Origin: an uncultured Ruminococcus sp.
Lineage (GTDB): Bacteria > Bacillota > Clostridia > Oscillospirales > Ruminococcaceae
NCBI GenBank assembly: GCA_947624255.1
Contig: CANQJO010000002.1
Span: 1 to 64,000, forward strand
DNA: 64,000 bases
Reading direction: 5' to 3'
The position numbers were made by a program, and so were the translations under genes. The notes under the pieces are model-generated. The model did not search any database and was not told where the DNA came from. It saw only the letters and a list, made by a program, of their open reading frames with translations. This document shows, piece by piece, positions 36,524 to 45,830 of the stretch; within the stretch, counting starts at the first letter, position 1; every line of letters begins with the position of its first letter.

Positions 36524-37882
36524 ATGGATATTATTATTGTGGGCTGCGGCAAGGTAGGAAATGCTCTTGCCGAAGTGCTGTCCGAAGAGCACAGCGTTAC
36601 CATTATTGATAAGATCGAGGATAAGATCGAAGCCGCTGTAAATGACTATGATGTCATGGGAATAGCCGGAAACTGTCTGCAAACAAGTGTTCTTGAGGAG
36701 GCAAATATTGATAAGACCGATATCTTCATTGCTGTTACTTCCTCCGACGAGGTGAACATTCTCTCATGCCTTATAGCAAAGAAAATGAAAGCGCACCACT
36801 GCATTGCACGTGTACGGAATCCGGAATTTGACCGGCAGCTTGTTTTCATGCGTGAGGAGCTTGGTATCGGTATGATGGTGAATCCTGATTACAACGCTGC
36901 CAATGAGATCGCTAAGGTCCTGCGTTATCCGGAGGCTATCAATATCGAGTCATTCGCTAAGGGACGTGTTGATCTTGCCGAAATACGCATAAGCAGCGGC
37001 AGTATCCTTGACAACATTGCACTCAGTCAGCTTTCAAAAAGGCTGAAGCTCGATGTGCTGATATGCGCCGTTCAGAGGGGAGATGAGCTTATTATCCCGA
37101 ACGGCAGCTTTATTCTCAGAGCCGGTGACAAGATCCATATGACGGCATCACACAGCGCAATGGTGAAGTTTTTCCGGAGCATAAGTGCCGCATACCGTGA
37201 AAAGCGTGTAAAATCGGCAGTCCTTATCGGCGGCGGACGTGTGGCATATCATCTCTCAAAACAGCTCATAGAAATGGGCGTTAAAGTCAAGATAATCGAG
37301 ATAGATGAGGAACGCTGCATAGAGCTGAGCCAAAGGCTGAACAAGGTGAATATCTCCCATGCGGACGGTACTGACCACGATATCCTTGAGGAGGAGCACG
37401 TCTATGATGCGGACGCTGTTGTCACACTCACGGGTATTGACGAGGAGAATATACTCCTCTCACTGCTTGCAAAGAAAAACGGCGTTGAAAAGGTCGTCAC
37501 AAAGGTGAACAGAATGTCGCTGATACAGCTTTCTGATACGCTTGCGCTTGACAGCCTTATCTCGCCCAAGACCATAACGGTCAACCAGATATTGCAGTAC
37601 GTCAGGGCAAAGCAGAACTCGGTCGGAAACAGCGTTACAACACTGTACCGCCTTGTGAACGACAGACTTGAAGCTCTTGAATTCGTTATCCGTGATGAAA
37701 AGGAGTATATCGGCGTACCGCTTAAAAAGCTGAAGATCAGGAGCGGTATACTTATCGCAAGCATCGTCCGTGGAAATGAGCTTATAATCCCCAAGGGCGA
37801 TGACTGCCTGCGGATAAATGACAGCGTTGTTGTGATAAGCACCAACAAGGGATTCCACGATCTGAGCAATATCTTCGATTAG
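36524..37882 (+). CDS. trkA: Trk potassium system regulatory subunit TrkA
   Basis: Cytosolic NAD(H)-binding subunit that gates the TrkH channel. Two RCK_N/RCK_C pairs are present: MDIIIVGCGKVGNALAEVLSEEHSVTIID at the start and VLIGGGRVAYHLSKQLIEMGVKVKIIEID at about residue 228, each followed by a TrkA_C domain (SGSILDNIALSQLSKRLKLDVLICAVQRGDELIIPNGSFILRAGD; YIGVPLKKLKIRSGILIASIVRGNELIIPKGDDCLRINDSV). 452 residues, standard. Start ATG at 36524 has AGGGG 8 nt upstream; the 37 extra codons in the track lie in the structured leader. Confidence 0.95.
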   Translation: MDIIIVGCGKVGNALAEVLSEEHSVTIIDKIEDKIEAAVNDYDVMGIAGNCLQTSVLEEANIDKTDIFIAVTSSDEVNILSCLIAKKMKAHHCIARVRNPEFDRQLVFMREELGIGMMVNPDYNAANEIAKVLRYPEAINIESFAKGRVDLAEIRISSGSILDNIALSQLSKRLKLDVLICAVQRGDELIIPNGSFILRAGDKIHMTASHSAMVKFFRSISAAYREKRVKSAVLIGGGRVAYHLSKQLIEMGVKVKIIEIDEERCIELSQRLNKVNISHADGTDHDILEEEHVYDADAVVTLTGIDEENILLSLLAKKNGVEKVVTKVNRMSLIQLSDTLALDSLISPKTITVNQILQYVRAKQNSVGNSVTTLYRLVNDRLEALEFVIRDEKEYIGVPLKKLKIRSGILIASIVRGNELIIPKGDDCLRINDSVVVISTNKGFHDLSNIFD

Positions 37883-37942
37883 TGCCGGGGATAACTTCGA
37901 TGAAATAACGCTTCGGCGCAATATGAAAAAGGATCATACAAA

Positions 37943-39379
37943 ATGAATTATAAAATGATAATGTACATGATGGGTCAGATCTTCAAAGTAGTCGGACTCT
38001 TCATGCTTTTGCCTGCTGCGGTAGGACTATACTACGGTGAAGATCACGTTGTCACCTCGTTTGGTATCCCGTTTCTGATACTCGTGACCATTGCTTTCCT
38101 TTTCACCGTGAAAAAACCAAAGGATAACTCTGTATATTCTATGGAGGGCTTCGTCAGCGTTGCCGCTTCGTGGATAGGCGTTTCCGCCATAGGAGCGCTC
38201 CCGTTCGTCATTTCCGGAGAGATACCCAATTACGTTGACGCACTCTTTGAAACTGTGTCCGGCTTCACCACTACGGGTGCAACTATTCTCAGCGATATCG
38301 AGAGTATGTCACGCTCATGTCTCTTCTGGAGATCGTTCACTCACTGGCTGGGCGGTATGGGAATACTCATGTTCGTACTGGCGATTATGTCGAGCAATGA
38401 CTCACGCACAATGCACATGATGAGAGCTGAATGTGCAGGACCTAACGTCGGAAGACTCGTGTCAAAATCGAGTTTCTCCGCAAGGATTCTCTACGGTATA
38501 TACATATTTCTCACCGTTTCCGAGATAATACTTCTTCTCTGCGGCGGAATGTCCCTGTATGACAGCGTTATCCATGCCTGCTCCTCTGCCGGAACAGGAG
38601 GATTCTCCACATATTCCGCAAGCATCGGTCATTTCAACAGCCTTTACATCGAAATGGTCATAGCGGCGTTTATTATTCTTTTCGGAGTGAATTTCAACCT
38701 GTACTACTATCTTATTATAAGGAAATTCTCCCTTGCCTTCAAGAATGAGGAGGTGCGTGTTTACTTCGGGACGATAATCTTCGCAACGGTGATAATAACT
38801 CTGAATATTATGCGCCTTTACGATAACTTCGGCGGCGCACTCAGGCACGCTTTCTTTATGGTCGCCTCCACTATCACTTCGACAGGCTTTGCCACTGCCG
38901 ATATTACTCAATGGCCGGTATTTTCGCAGACGCTGCTCGTGCTTCTGATGTTCGTAGGCTCGTGTGCAGGCTCGACCGGCGGCGGTATGAAAGTCTCACG
39001 TATAATGATAATCGTCAAGACCGGCATAAAAGAGCTGAAATATATCGTAAATCCGAGAGCTGTTGCCACTGTAAAAATGGACGGCAAACCCGTTGACAGG
39101 GACGTTGTGCGAGGAGCGGCATCATATCTTGTGCTTTTTCTGATGCTCATGGCGGTGTCGCTGCTTCTGATAACGCTTGATAAATACTCAATCGAGGAGT
39201 CTGCTTCGGCTGTCATAACCTGCATGAACAATATCGGTTTCGGCGTGGGAGCTTTCGGTCCTAACGGAGGTTTTGGCGATCTTAATTCCTTTTCAAAGAT
39301 AGTGCTGTGCTTCGATATGCTTTTAGGAAGACTGGAGATATATCCTCTGATAATGCTCTTTGCATCAAAGAGAAGATAA
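37943..39379 (+). CDS. trkH: Trk potassium channel subunit TrkH
   Basis: Potassium-translocating membrane subunit with the four-fold MPM repeats of the TrkH/KtrB superfamily. Selectivity-filter-like turns are ETVSGFTTTGATIL, SSAGTGGFSTYS, TITSTGFATADI and MNNIGFGVGAFGP, and WLGGMGILMFVLAI and GSCAGSTGGGMKVSR are typical. 478 residues with about ten helices. It follows trkA by 60 nt and forms one transcription unit under the same leader. TrkH/TrkA pairs in Firmicutes are often controlled by c-di-AMP, but no ydaO riboswitch is present here. Confidence 0.95.
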   Translation: MNYKMIMYMMGQIFKVVGLFMLLPAAVGLYYGEDHVVTSFGIPFLILVTIAFLFTVKKPKDNSVYSMEGFVSVAASWIGVSAIGALPFVISGEIPNYVDALFETVSGFTTTGATILSDIESMSRSCLFWRSFTHWLGGMGILMFVLAIMSSNDSRTMHMMRAECAGPNVGRLVSKSSFSARILYGIYIFLTVSEIILLLCGGMSLYDSVIHACSSAGTGGFSTYSASIGHFNSLYIEMVIAAFIILFGVNFNLYYYLIIRKFSLAFKNEEVRVYFGTIIFATVIITLNIMRLYDNFGGALRHAFFMVASTITSTGFATADITQWPVFSQTLLVLLMFVGSCAGSTGGGMKVSRIMIIVKTGIKELKYIVNPRAVATVKMDGKPVDRDVVRGAASYLVLFLMLMAVSLLLITLDKYSIEESASAVITCMNNIGFGVGAFGPNGGFGDLNSFSKIVLCFDMLLGRLEIYPLIMLFASKRR

Positions 39380-39402
39380 AATTTTATTAAGGAGGTCTTT
39401 TT

Positions 39403-40842
39403 ATGTGTAAAAAATTGTTGTCTGTTTTGCTCAGTATCGTTATTTCTGCGGCGTTCGCCGTTGCTTCGGTGGTAAATGCAGTACCCTCTCTGCCGGAGCT
39501 TGACACGCCTGATACATCGTCTTCATTTATGGAATGGCATCTTTCCTCAGCAAAAGGCGTTCCCGGAGACTATATCAAGGTAGATGTAAAGGTGTATAAC
39601 TGCGTTGCCTTGAGATCCGTGCGAGGAGTCGGCTTCATAGTGGATTCTCCGATCGAATTTGTCGGAATGTCTTCGACCTGCCCCACATATAATGCCTCTA
39701 TAGACTATACGATATCGGGAAACAGGCTGTCCTTTTCCTTGTCGGGCAGCAATCCTTCGACCACCGCTGATAAATCTGTCCTGTTTTCTGTGTATCTGAA
39801 AGTTCCTGAAAATTGCCCTGTCGGAGAATATGATCTTGGGTGGACGTCCGCTGACTGGCGCGCTGAAACTGCATCAGGCTCGTCCTGCTATGCACTTCTG
39901 AGATCTACCACAGTATATATCACCAACGGCACATCTACCGGAACAATGCCTCCTGTATCAAACACAACGGCAACGACCTCAAGAACAACGACAACAACGA
40001 CTTCAAGGACAACTACCACTACAACCACTACCACACGCCCGACAACGACCTCTACCACCACGACCACACGTCCGACCACGACTTCTACCACCACGACCAC
40101 ACGTCCGACTACGACTTCTACCACCACGACCACACGCCCGACTACGACTTCTACCACGACCACTCAGCCGCAGAGCAATTTATCCGTAAAACAGCCGAAT
40201 GAGAGTCAGCTCTATGTGGGAAATACCATAACGCTTGAATATACAGCACCGACCGGCATCGGTATCGGCTGGGTAGAGCTTTCAGACTGGAATATAGCGA
40301 GCGTGAGCGGAGGTAAGCTCACATTCCGGAATGCCGGAAAACTCACCGTTACGATACATTTCAACGATCAGACACAGACGGCGATACCGATCGAACTGAA
40401 TATACGTGAGACGCAGGACAGCTCTGCAACTTCGTCTGCGACCACCACAAGCACAACAACCTCTACGAGTACGACTACATCGACATCGACATCAACGTCA
40501 AGGTCAACGTCAACGTCAACTTCAACTTCTACATCATCAACGACATCATCAACGACATCATCAACGACCACCTCAACAACACCTCCTCAGCCGAATATAA
40601 ATTTGGGAGATATCAACACTGACGGAAAGATTTCGGCGGTCGATGCCTCAATGGTGCTGTCTGAGTATGCCGAGCTTTCATCGGGCGGAGGCGGCAGCTT
40701 TACTCCGGAGCAGAAAACCGCCGCAGATGTAAACTTTGACGGTATGACCGATGCCCGTGACGCATCGCTTATTCTCAGCTATTATGCGTATCTCTCGAGC
40801 GGCGGCACGATCACCGATATGAGGGTATGGCTGACGCAGTAG
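39403..40842 (+). CDS. Cohesin-dockerin adaptor (scaffoldin-like) protein
   Basis: Secreted protein of 479 residues. Signal peptide MCKKLLSVLLSIVISAAFAVASVVNA; cohesin-like domain at about 40-175 (GVPGDYIKVDVKVYNC, GVGFIVDSPIEFVGM, KSVLFSVYLKVPENCPVGEYDL); Thr-rich linker with four RPTTTSTTTTT repeats; a middle beta domain of about 80 residues (LSVKQPNESQLYVGNTITLEYTAP) of Ig/BIG type; a second Ser/Thr linker; and a dockerin with two Ca-binding loops, GDINTDGKISAVDASMVLSEY and ADVNFDGMTDARDASLILSYY. One cohesin plus one dockerin makes it an adaptor like ScaC of Ruminococcus flavefaciens rather than an enzyme. AAGGAGG precedes the ATG. Binding partners cannot be told from the sequence. Confidence 0.85.
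   Translation: MCKKLLSVLLSIVISAAFAVASVVNAVPSLPELDTPDTSSSFMEWHLSSAKGVPGDYIKVDVKVYNCVALRSVRGVGFIVDSPIEFVGMSSTCPTYNASIDYTISGNRLSFSLSGSNPSTTADKSVLFSVYLKVPENCPVGEYDLGWTSADWRAETASGSSCYALLRSTTVYITNGTSTGTMPPVSNTTATTSRTTTTTTSRTTTTTTTTTRPTTTSTTTTTRPTTTSTTTTTRPTTTSTTTTTRPTTTSTTTTQPQSNLSVKQPNESQLYVGNTITLEYTAPTGIGIGWVELSDWNIASVSGGKLTFRNAGKLTVTIHFNDQTQTAIPIELNIRETQDSSATSSATTTSTTTSTSTTTSTSTSTSRSTSTSTSTSTSSTTSSTTSSTTTSTTPPQPNINLGDINTDGKISAVDASMVLSEYAELSSGGGGSFTPEQKTAADVNFDGMTDARDASLILSYYAYLSSGGTITDMRVWLTQ
40036..40160 (+). repeat. 33-bp tandem repeats encoding RPTTTSTTTTT
   Basis: Four near-identical 33-bp units (ACTTCTACCACCACGACCACACGTCCG type) encode the Pro/Thr linker after the cohesin. Low-complexity repeats like this can change in copy number. 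Confidence 0.9.
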
Positions 40843-40925
40843 GAGTGTGATCTATAGAAAAAATCACCAATGAACGTGCCTGAAAACTCCCTTTATGGGA
40901 AAAAATCAACAAAATAATGAGTATC

Positions 40926-40968
40926 GGCGGCTTTTTTGAGTATTCCTCTTGACAAGCCGCCTTTTTTT
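40926..40968 (+). terminator. Terminator of the cohesin gene overlapping the str promoter
   Basis: GGCGGC (40926-40931) and GCCGCC (40956-40961) frame a 24-nt loop and are followed by seven T. The second arm and the T run lie inside the -35 to -10 spacer of the rpsL promoter. Confidence 0.7.
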
Positions 40969-40977
40969 GGTTATAAT
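40949..40977 (+). promoter_or_regulatory. Promoter of the str operon (rpsL)
   Basis: TTGACA, 17 nt, TATAAT at full consensus, 48 nt before the rpsL start. Confidence 0.9.
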
Positions 40978-41024
40978 AAATAAGTGTGCATGATTGTGCA
41001 TAATTTCAGAAAAGGAGGAGAAAT

Positions 41025-41441
41025 ATGCCTACATTCAACCAACTGGTCCGCAAGGGCAGAAAGGATCTCGAATCCAAGTCTACTGCACCTGCTCTCCAGA
41101 AAGGCTACAACGCCAAGAAGAAGGTCCAGATCAACCTCAGCTCACCCCAGAAAAGAGGAGTGTGCACTGCTGTAAGAACGGCTACACCTAAGAAGCCTAA
41201 CTCGGCTATGAGAAAGATCGCAAGAGTTAAGCTCACCAACGGCTATGAGGTAACTTCCTACATTCCCGGTATCGGTCATAACCTTCAGGAGCACAGCGTC
41301 GTTCTTATCAGAGGCGGACGTGTAAAGGATCTCCCCGGTGTGCGTTATCACATCATAAGAGGTACTCTCGATGCTCAGGGCGTTGCCAACAGAGGTCAGG
41401 CTCGTTCAAAGTACGGTGCCAAGAGACCAAAGGCAAAATAA
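41025..41441 (+). CDS. rpsL: 30S ribosomal protein S12
   Basis: Decoding-centre ribosomal protein. [86 protein letters not shown] are standard. The Lys residues in [10 protein letters not shown] and GRVKDLPG, mutated in streptomycin-resistant strains, are wild type. 138 residues. AAAGGAGG upstream of ATG. Confidence 0.98.
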   Translation: MPTFNQLVRKGRKDLESKSTAPALQKGYNAKKKVQINLSSPQKRGVCTAVRTATPKKPNSAMRKIARVKLTNGYEVTSYIPGIGHNLQEHSVVLIRGGRVKDLPGVRYHIIRGTLDAQGVANRGQARSKYGAKRPKAK

Positions 41442-41480
41442 GCCTTTAAGTCGGCGGAAGACTCTAAACTCCGCATAACA

Positions 41481-41614
41481 TGAGCTTGTCTTTACGGCTG
41501 AGTCCAATACTGCCGGGGACAAGAAAATTTAACGGGATATTGTCACAACAGCAAGTGCTTTTTACGCAGATAACGGATCTTCCGGAAATCATGCTGACTG
41601 CTGCTTGTACGGAC
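41481..41614 (+). ncRNA. Structured element in rpsL-rpsG spacer, same architecture as the trkA leader
   Basis: Shares with 36362-36507 the blocks GAGCTTGTCTT, CTGAG, a GACAAGAAAATTT joining strand, TTTTTACGCA and a CGG-hairpin-CCG, in the same order. Helix 1 is CTTGTCTT with GGGACAAG (two U-G pairs where the other copy has U-A). Helix 2 is TGTC-ACAACAGCA with TGCTGCTTGT-ACG-GACA, with a different sequence from the other copy but the same place. No promoter seen directly upstream; it lies in the rpsL-rpsG mRNA. Class unknown. Confidence 0.55.
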
Positions 41615-41679
41615 AGTTCCGGATAGGCTGACTACTGCCGCAAGAAAATGCGGAGATTCTATATAGATCCCTCTGCATT

Positions 41680-41745
41680 GGTCTTGACGCACCCGACCGG
41701 TGAAGCGCTTTACCTGCCCCGAACGGCGGGAGTAACCGGTCTGTA
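41680..41745 (+). other. Second foldable block before rpsG
   Basis: ACCGGT at about 41697 and ACCGGT at about 41736 can pair with each other and enclose CCTGCC-CCGAAC-GGCGGG. It could be an autoregulatory site for S7 or an RNA processing site; not recognised. The rest of the 350-nt spacer to rpsG holds no gene. Confidence 0.35.
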
Positions 41746-41790
41746 CGAGTACCTATGAATTCATGAATCTATGTGAAGGAGGGAAGCGAA

Positions 41791-42261
41791 ATGCCAAGAA
41801 GAGGTAATATCGCAAAGCGTGATGTATTACAGGATCCTGTATACAATTCAAAGCTCGTTACACGTCTCATAAACAATATTATGCTGGACGGTAAAAAGGG
41901 CGTTGCACAGAAAATAGTTTACGGTGCATTCGACATCGTTGCCGAGAAAACAGGCAAGGACGCACTTGAAGTATTTGAGCAGGCTATGGAGAATATCATG
42001 CCTGAGCTTGAAGTAAAGGCTCGCCGTCTGGGCGGTGCAACATATCAGGTGCCTATGGAGGTAAGACCTGAAAGACGTCAGACTCTCGGTCTCAGATGGA
42101 TAACAAAATATGCCAGAGAGAGAAACGAGAAGACAATGAAGGAAAGACTTGCCGGTGAGATCCTCGATGCTGTAAACGGCACAGGCGGTGCCTGCAAAAA
42201 GCGTGATGATACTCACAAGATGGCAGAGGCTAACAAGGCGTTTGCTCATTACCGTTGGTAA
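41791..42261 (+). CDS. rpsG: 30S ribosomal protein S7
   Basis: Primary 16S rRNA-binding protein that nucleates the 30S head. [44 protein letters not shown] and [27 protein letters not shown] are family hallmarks. 156 residues. Start at 41791 has GGAGGG 7 nt upstream; the extra six codons in the track include the Shine-Dalgarno site. It is separated from rpsL by an unusually long, structured spacer of about 350 nt. Confidence 0.97.
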   Translation: MPRRGNIAKRDVLQDPVYNSKLVTRLINNIMLDGKKGVAQKIVYGAFDIVAEKTGKDALEVFEQAMENIMPELEVKARRLGGATYQVPMEVRPERRQTLGLRWITKYARERNEKTMKERLAGEILDAVNGTGGACKKRDDTHKMAEANKAFAHYRW

Positions 42262-42345
42262 TAAGCCGCCGAGGTACGGCTTTGCAGTGATCTGCAAGGT
42301 CACGCTTCATGTCTCTGATGATCTTGTATCTGAAAGGAGATTATT

Positions 42346-44424
42346 ATGTCAAGAGACTGTTCACTTGAAAACACAAGAAATATCGGCATAATGGCTCATA
42401 TAGATGCAGGCAAGACCACCACCACAGAGCGTATCCTTTTCTATACCGGAGTTAATCACAAAATAGGTGAAACTCATGAAGGCTCCGCTACTATGGACTG
42501 GATGGAACAGGAACAGGAAAGAGGTATAACGATCACCTCTGCCGCAACCACCTGCTACTGGGCCGGACACCGACTCAATATTATCGACACACCCGGACAC
42601 GTTGACTTCACCGTTGAAGTTGAGCGTTCGCTCCGTGTACTTGACGGCTCCGTTACCGTACTCTGCGCTAAAGGAGGCGTTGAGCCTCAGTCTGAGACCG
42701 TTTGGCGTCAGGCTGATAACTACAAAGTCCCGCGTATGGCTTATGTCAACAAGATGGATATAATGGGTGCTGACTTCTATCACGTTATCGACATGATGAA
42801 GGACAGACTCAAGTGTAATGCCGTTCCAATACAGCTCCCTATCGGTGCTGAGGAGGATTTCAGAGGCATTATCGACCTCGTTGAGATGAAAGCATACATC
42901 TACTATGACGATCTCGGAAAGGATATCCGTGTTGAGGAGATCCCCGATGATATGAAGGAAAAAGCTCAGCAGTACCACGATGAAATGGTCGAGCACGTTG
43001 TTGAGCAGGACGATGAGCTCATGGAGAAATACTTCGCAGGCGAAGAGCTCTCTATCGAGGAGATCAAGTCCGTTATCCGCAAGGCTACCATTGCAAACCA
43101 TATGGTTCCCGTTACCTGCGGTACTTCCTACAAGAACAAGGGAGTTCAGAAGCTCCTTGACGCTATCATCGACTATATGCCCTCTCCGCTGGACGTTCCG
43201 GCTATCAAGGGCGTAAATCCCGACACTGATGAGGAGGAAGACCGTCCCTCGTCAGATACCGAGCCGTTCTCAGCTCTCGCATTCAAGATCGCTACCGATC
43301 CTTTCGTAGGAAAGCTTGCGTTCTTCCGTGTGTACTCGGGCGTTATCAATCAGGGAGACACCGTTCTCAACGCCACTAAGGACAGCCGTGAGCGTTTCGG
43401 TCGTATCGTTCAGATGCACGCAAATCACAGAAAAGACCTTACAACTGTTTACTCCGGCGATATCGCTGCCGCTGTAGGTCTGAAAAATACAACCACAGGT
43501 GACACTCTCTGTGATGAAAAGCACCCCATAATCCTTGAGTCTATGGACTTCCCCGAGCCTGTTATCCAGCTCGCTATCGAGCCTAAGACAAAGGCAGGTC
43601 AGGAGAAAATGGGTATCGCTCTCGGCAAGCTTGCTGAGGAAGATCCTACTTTCAAGACATGGACTGATGAGGAGACCGGTCAGACTATTATCGCCGGAAT
43701 GGGTGAGCTTCACCTCGATATCATCGTTGACCGACTCCTCCGTGAGTTCAAGGTAGAGGCTAATGTAGGCGCACCGCAGGTCGCTTACAAGGAGACTATC
43801 AAGGGCAACGCAGACATCGACTACAAATACAAGAAACAGTCCGGCGGTTCAGGTCAGTACGGTCACGTTAAGATCCGTGTTGAGCCGAATGAATCAGGTA
43901 AGGGCTATGAATTTAAGAATTCCGTTGTGGGAGGATCTATCCCCAAGGAGTATATCCCTGCTGTAGATGCAGGTATTCAGGGAGCTATGAAAGCCGGTAT
44001 ACTCGCAGGCTATGAGGTCGTTGACGTTAAGGTCGAGCTTTATGATGGTTCTTACCACGAGGTCGATTCATCGGAAATGGCATTCAAGATCGCCGGATCT
44101 ATCGCTTTCAAGGAAGCCCTCAAACAGGCAACACCTATCCTCATGGAGCCTATCATGAAAGTCGCAGTTATCGTTCCCGATGATTACACGGGAACTGTTA
44201 TCGGCGATCTCAGCTCAAGAAGAGGTCAGATACAGGGTCAGGAATCCAGAACAGGTACTGTTCAGATAGATGCTCTTGTACCGCTGTCTGAGATGTTCGG
44301 CTATACGAGCGATCTTCGTTCCAATACACAGGGACGTGGTCAGTATACCATGGAGCCGCACAGCTACACCGAAGTGCCCAAGAACATTGCTGAGAAGATC
44401 ATGGCTTCAAGGAGCAAGGGCTGA
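42346..44424 (+). CDS. fusA: Elongation factor G
   Basis: Ribosomal translocase GTPase. G1 [22 protein letters not shown], switch [25 protein letters not shown]3 [24 protein letters not shown]4 [13 protein letters not shown], and the C-terminal domains IV/V ([33 protein letters not shown]). 692 residues, the housekeeping EF-G length. AAAGGAG upstream of ATG. Third gene of the str operon. Confidence 0.98.
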   Translation: MSRDCSLENTRNIGIMAHIDAGKTTTTERILFYTGVNHKIGETHEGSATMDWMEQEQERGITITSAATTCYWAGHRLNIIDTPGHVDFTVEVERSLRVLDGSVTVLCAKGGVEPQSETVWRQADNYKVPRMAYVNKMDIMGADFYHVIDMMKDRLKCNAVPIQLPIGAEEDFRGIIDLVEMKAYIYYDDLGKDIRVEEIPDDMKEKAQQYHDEMVEHVVEQDDELMEKYFAGEELSIEEIKSVIRKATIANHMVPVTCGTSYKNKGVQKLLDAIIDYMPSPLDVPAIKGVNPDTDEEEDRPSSDTEPFSALAFKIATDPFVGKLAFFRVYSGVINQGDTVLNATKDSRERFGRIVQMHANHRKDLTTVYSGDIAAAVGLKNTTTGDTLCDEKHPIILESMDFPEPVIQLAIEPKTKAGQEKMGIALGKLAEEDPTFKTWTDEETGQTIIAGMGELHLDIIVDRLLREFKVEANVGAPQVAYKETIKGNADIDYKYKKQSGGSGQYGHVKIRVEPNESGKGYEFKNSVVGGSIPKEYIPAVDAGIQGAMKAGILAGYEVVDVKVELYDGSYHEVDSSEMAFKIAGSIAFKEALKQATPILMEPIMKVAVIVPDDYTGTVIGDLSSRRGQIQGQESRTGTVQIDALVPLSEMFGYTSDLRSNTQGRGQYTMEPHSYTEVPKNIAEKIMASRSKG

Positions 44425-44438
44425 TTTTAAAAATTTAT

Positions 44439-44469
44439 GTGCTTTGGAGAATTTATTTCTCCAAAACAC
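44439..44469 (+). terminator. Weak terminator-like hairpin after fusA
   Basis: GTGCTTTGGAGAA / TTCTCCAAAACAC with a 5-nt loop, followed only by TTGAATTT. It lies just before the tuf promoter, so it probably separates fusA from tuf incompletely. Confidence 0.45.
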
Positions 44470-44498
44470 TTGAATTTACCAAAATAATCTGTTATAAT
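44470..44498 (+). promoter_or_regulatory. Promoter of tuf
   Basis: TTGAAT, 17 nt, TATAAT, 45 nt before the tuf start; gives EF-Tu its own transcription in addition to the str operon. Confidence 0.8.
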
Positions 44499-44543
44499 AT
44501 ATTTACAGATTTCTGTATTTCTTAATTAAGGAGGAATTTTCCA

Positions 44544-45746
44544 ATGGCTAAGGCTAAATTTGAAAGAACCAAACCCCATGTAAACATTGGTACTATCGGA
44601 CACGTTGACCACGGTAAGACAACTCTTACCGCTGCTATCACCAAGGTTCTCGCTATGAAGGGACAGGCTAAGTATGAGGCTTACGATATGATCGATAAGG
44701 CTCCCGAGGAGAGAGAGCGTGGTATCACTATCAACACCGCTCACGTTGAGTATGAGACAGATAAGCGTCACTATGCTCACGTTGACTGCCCCGGTCATGC
44801 TGACTACGTTAAGAACATGATCACCGGCGCTGCTCAGATGGATGGTGCTATCCTCGTTGTTGCTGCTTCCGACGGTCCTATGGCTCAGACAAGAGAGCAC
44901 ATTCTTCTCGCTCGTCAGGTCGGCGTTCCTGCTATCGTTGTATTCATGAACAAGGCAGATCAGGTTGACGATGAAGAGCTTCTCGAGCTCGTTGAAATGG
45001 ACATTCGTGATCTTCTTTCTTCTTACGACTTCCCCGGCGATGATACACCTATCATCAAGGGTTCTGCTCTCCAGGCTCTTGAGTGCTCAAGCAACGACAT
45101 AAACGATCCTGCTTACGCTCCTATCCTTGAGCTCATGAACGCTGTTGATGAGTTTATCCCCAGCCCTGAGAGAGACGATGCTAAGCCTTTCCTCATGCCT
45201 ATCGAGGATACAATGACTATCTCCGGACGTGGTACTGTTGTTACAGGACGTGTTGAGAGAGGAAAGCTCAATGTAAACGAGCAGGTTGAGATCGTAGGTC
45301 TTTCTGACGAGAAGCAGACAACTGTTGTTACAGGTCTTGAAATGTTCCGTAAGACACTCGACTTCTGCGAGGCCGGCGACAATGTCGGAGCACTTCTCCG
45401 TGGTATCACAAGAGATCAGGTTGAGAGAGGACAGGTTCTTTGCAAGCCCGGCTCGATCCACCCCCATACAAAGTTTGCAGGACAGGTTTACGTTCTGAAG
45501 AAGGAAGAGGGCGGTCGTCACACACCTTTCTTCAATAACTACAGACCTCAGTTCTATTTCAGAACTACAGACGTTACAGGCATCGTTCAGCTCCCTGCTG
45601 ACAAGGAGATGTGTATGCCCGGCGATAACGTAACAATGGACGTTGAGCTTATCACTCCTATCGCTATCGAAGAGGGACTTCGTTTCGCTATTCGTGAGGG
45701 CGGCAGAACTGTTGGTTCAGGCGTTGTTACAAAGATCAACGAATAA
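44544..45746 (+). CDS. tuf: Elongation factor Tu
   Basis: GTPase delivering aminoacyl-tRNA to the ribosome. [93 protein letters not shown], and domain II/III signatures [16 protein letters not shown] and [10 protein letters not shown]. 400 residues. TAAGGAGG upstream. Codon use is more biased than in the neighbours, as expected for a highly expressed gene. Ends the str/tuf region. Confidence 0.98.
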   Translation: MAKAKFERTKPHVNIGTIGHVDHGKTTLTAAITKVLAMKGQAKYEAYDMIDKAPEERERGITINTAHVEYETDKRHYAHVDCPGHADYVKNMITGAAQMDGAILVVAASDGPMAQTREHILLARQVGVPAIVVFMNKADQVDDEELLELVEMDIRDLLSSYDFPGDDTPIIKGSALQALECSSNDINDPAYAPILELMNAVDEFIPSPERDDAKPFLMPIEDTMTISGRGTVVTGRVERGKLNVNEQVEIVGLSDEKQTTVVTGLEMFRKTLDFCEAGDNVGALLRGITRDQVERGQVLCKPGSIHPHTKFAGQVYVLKKEEGGRHTPFFNNYRPQFYFRTTDVTGIVQLPADKEMCMPGDNVTMDVELITPIAIEEGLRFAIREGGRTVGSGVVTKINE

Positions 45747-45755
45747 TTCTGATAG

Positions 45756-45788
45756 AAAAAGTCCGGTGTTTGCCGGACTTTTCTTTTT
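45756..45788 (+). terminator. Terminator of tuf
   Basis: AAAAAGTCCGG-TGTTTG-CCGGACTTTTCTTTTT right after the tuf stop. Confidence 0.92.
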
Positions 45789-45792
45789 GATG

Positions 45793-45830
45793 AAGAAAGC
45801 ACCACACAAGCCGTGTGCGGTGCTTTTCTG
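45793..45830 (-). terminator. Terminator of the ABC transporter operon
   Basis: AAAGCACCACACAAGCCGTGTGCGGTGCTTT hairpin, adjacent to the end of the reverse-strand permease gene and following the tuf terminator; another member of the GCACCGCACA terminator group of the window. Probably works in both directions. Confidence 0.8.

Noticed and set aside
39888-40571. Val-rich antisense ORFs opposite the cohesin gene linkers
   Set aside because: They are low-complexity shadows of the Thr-rich repeat DNA.
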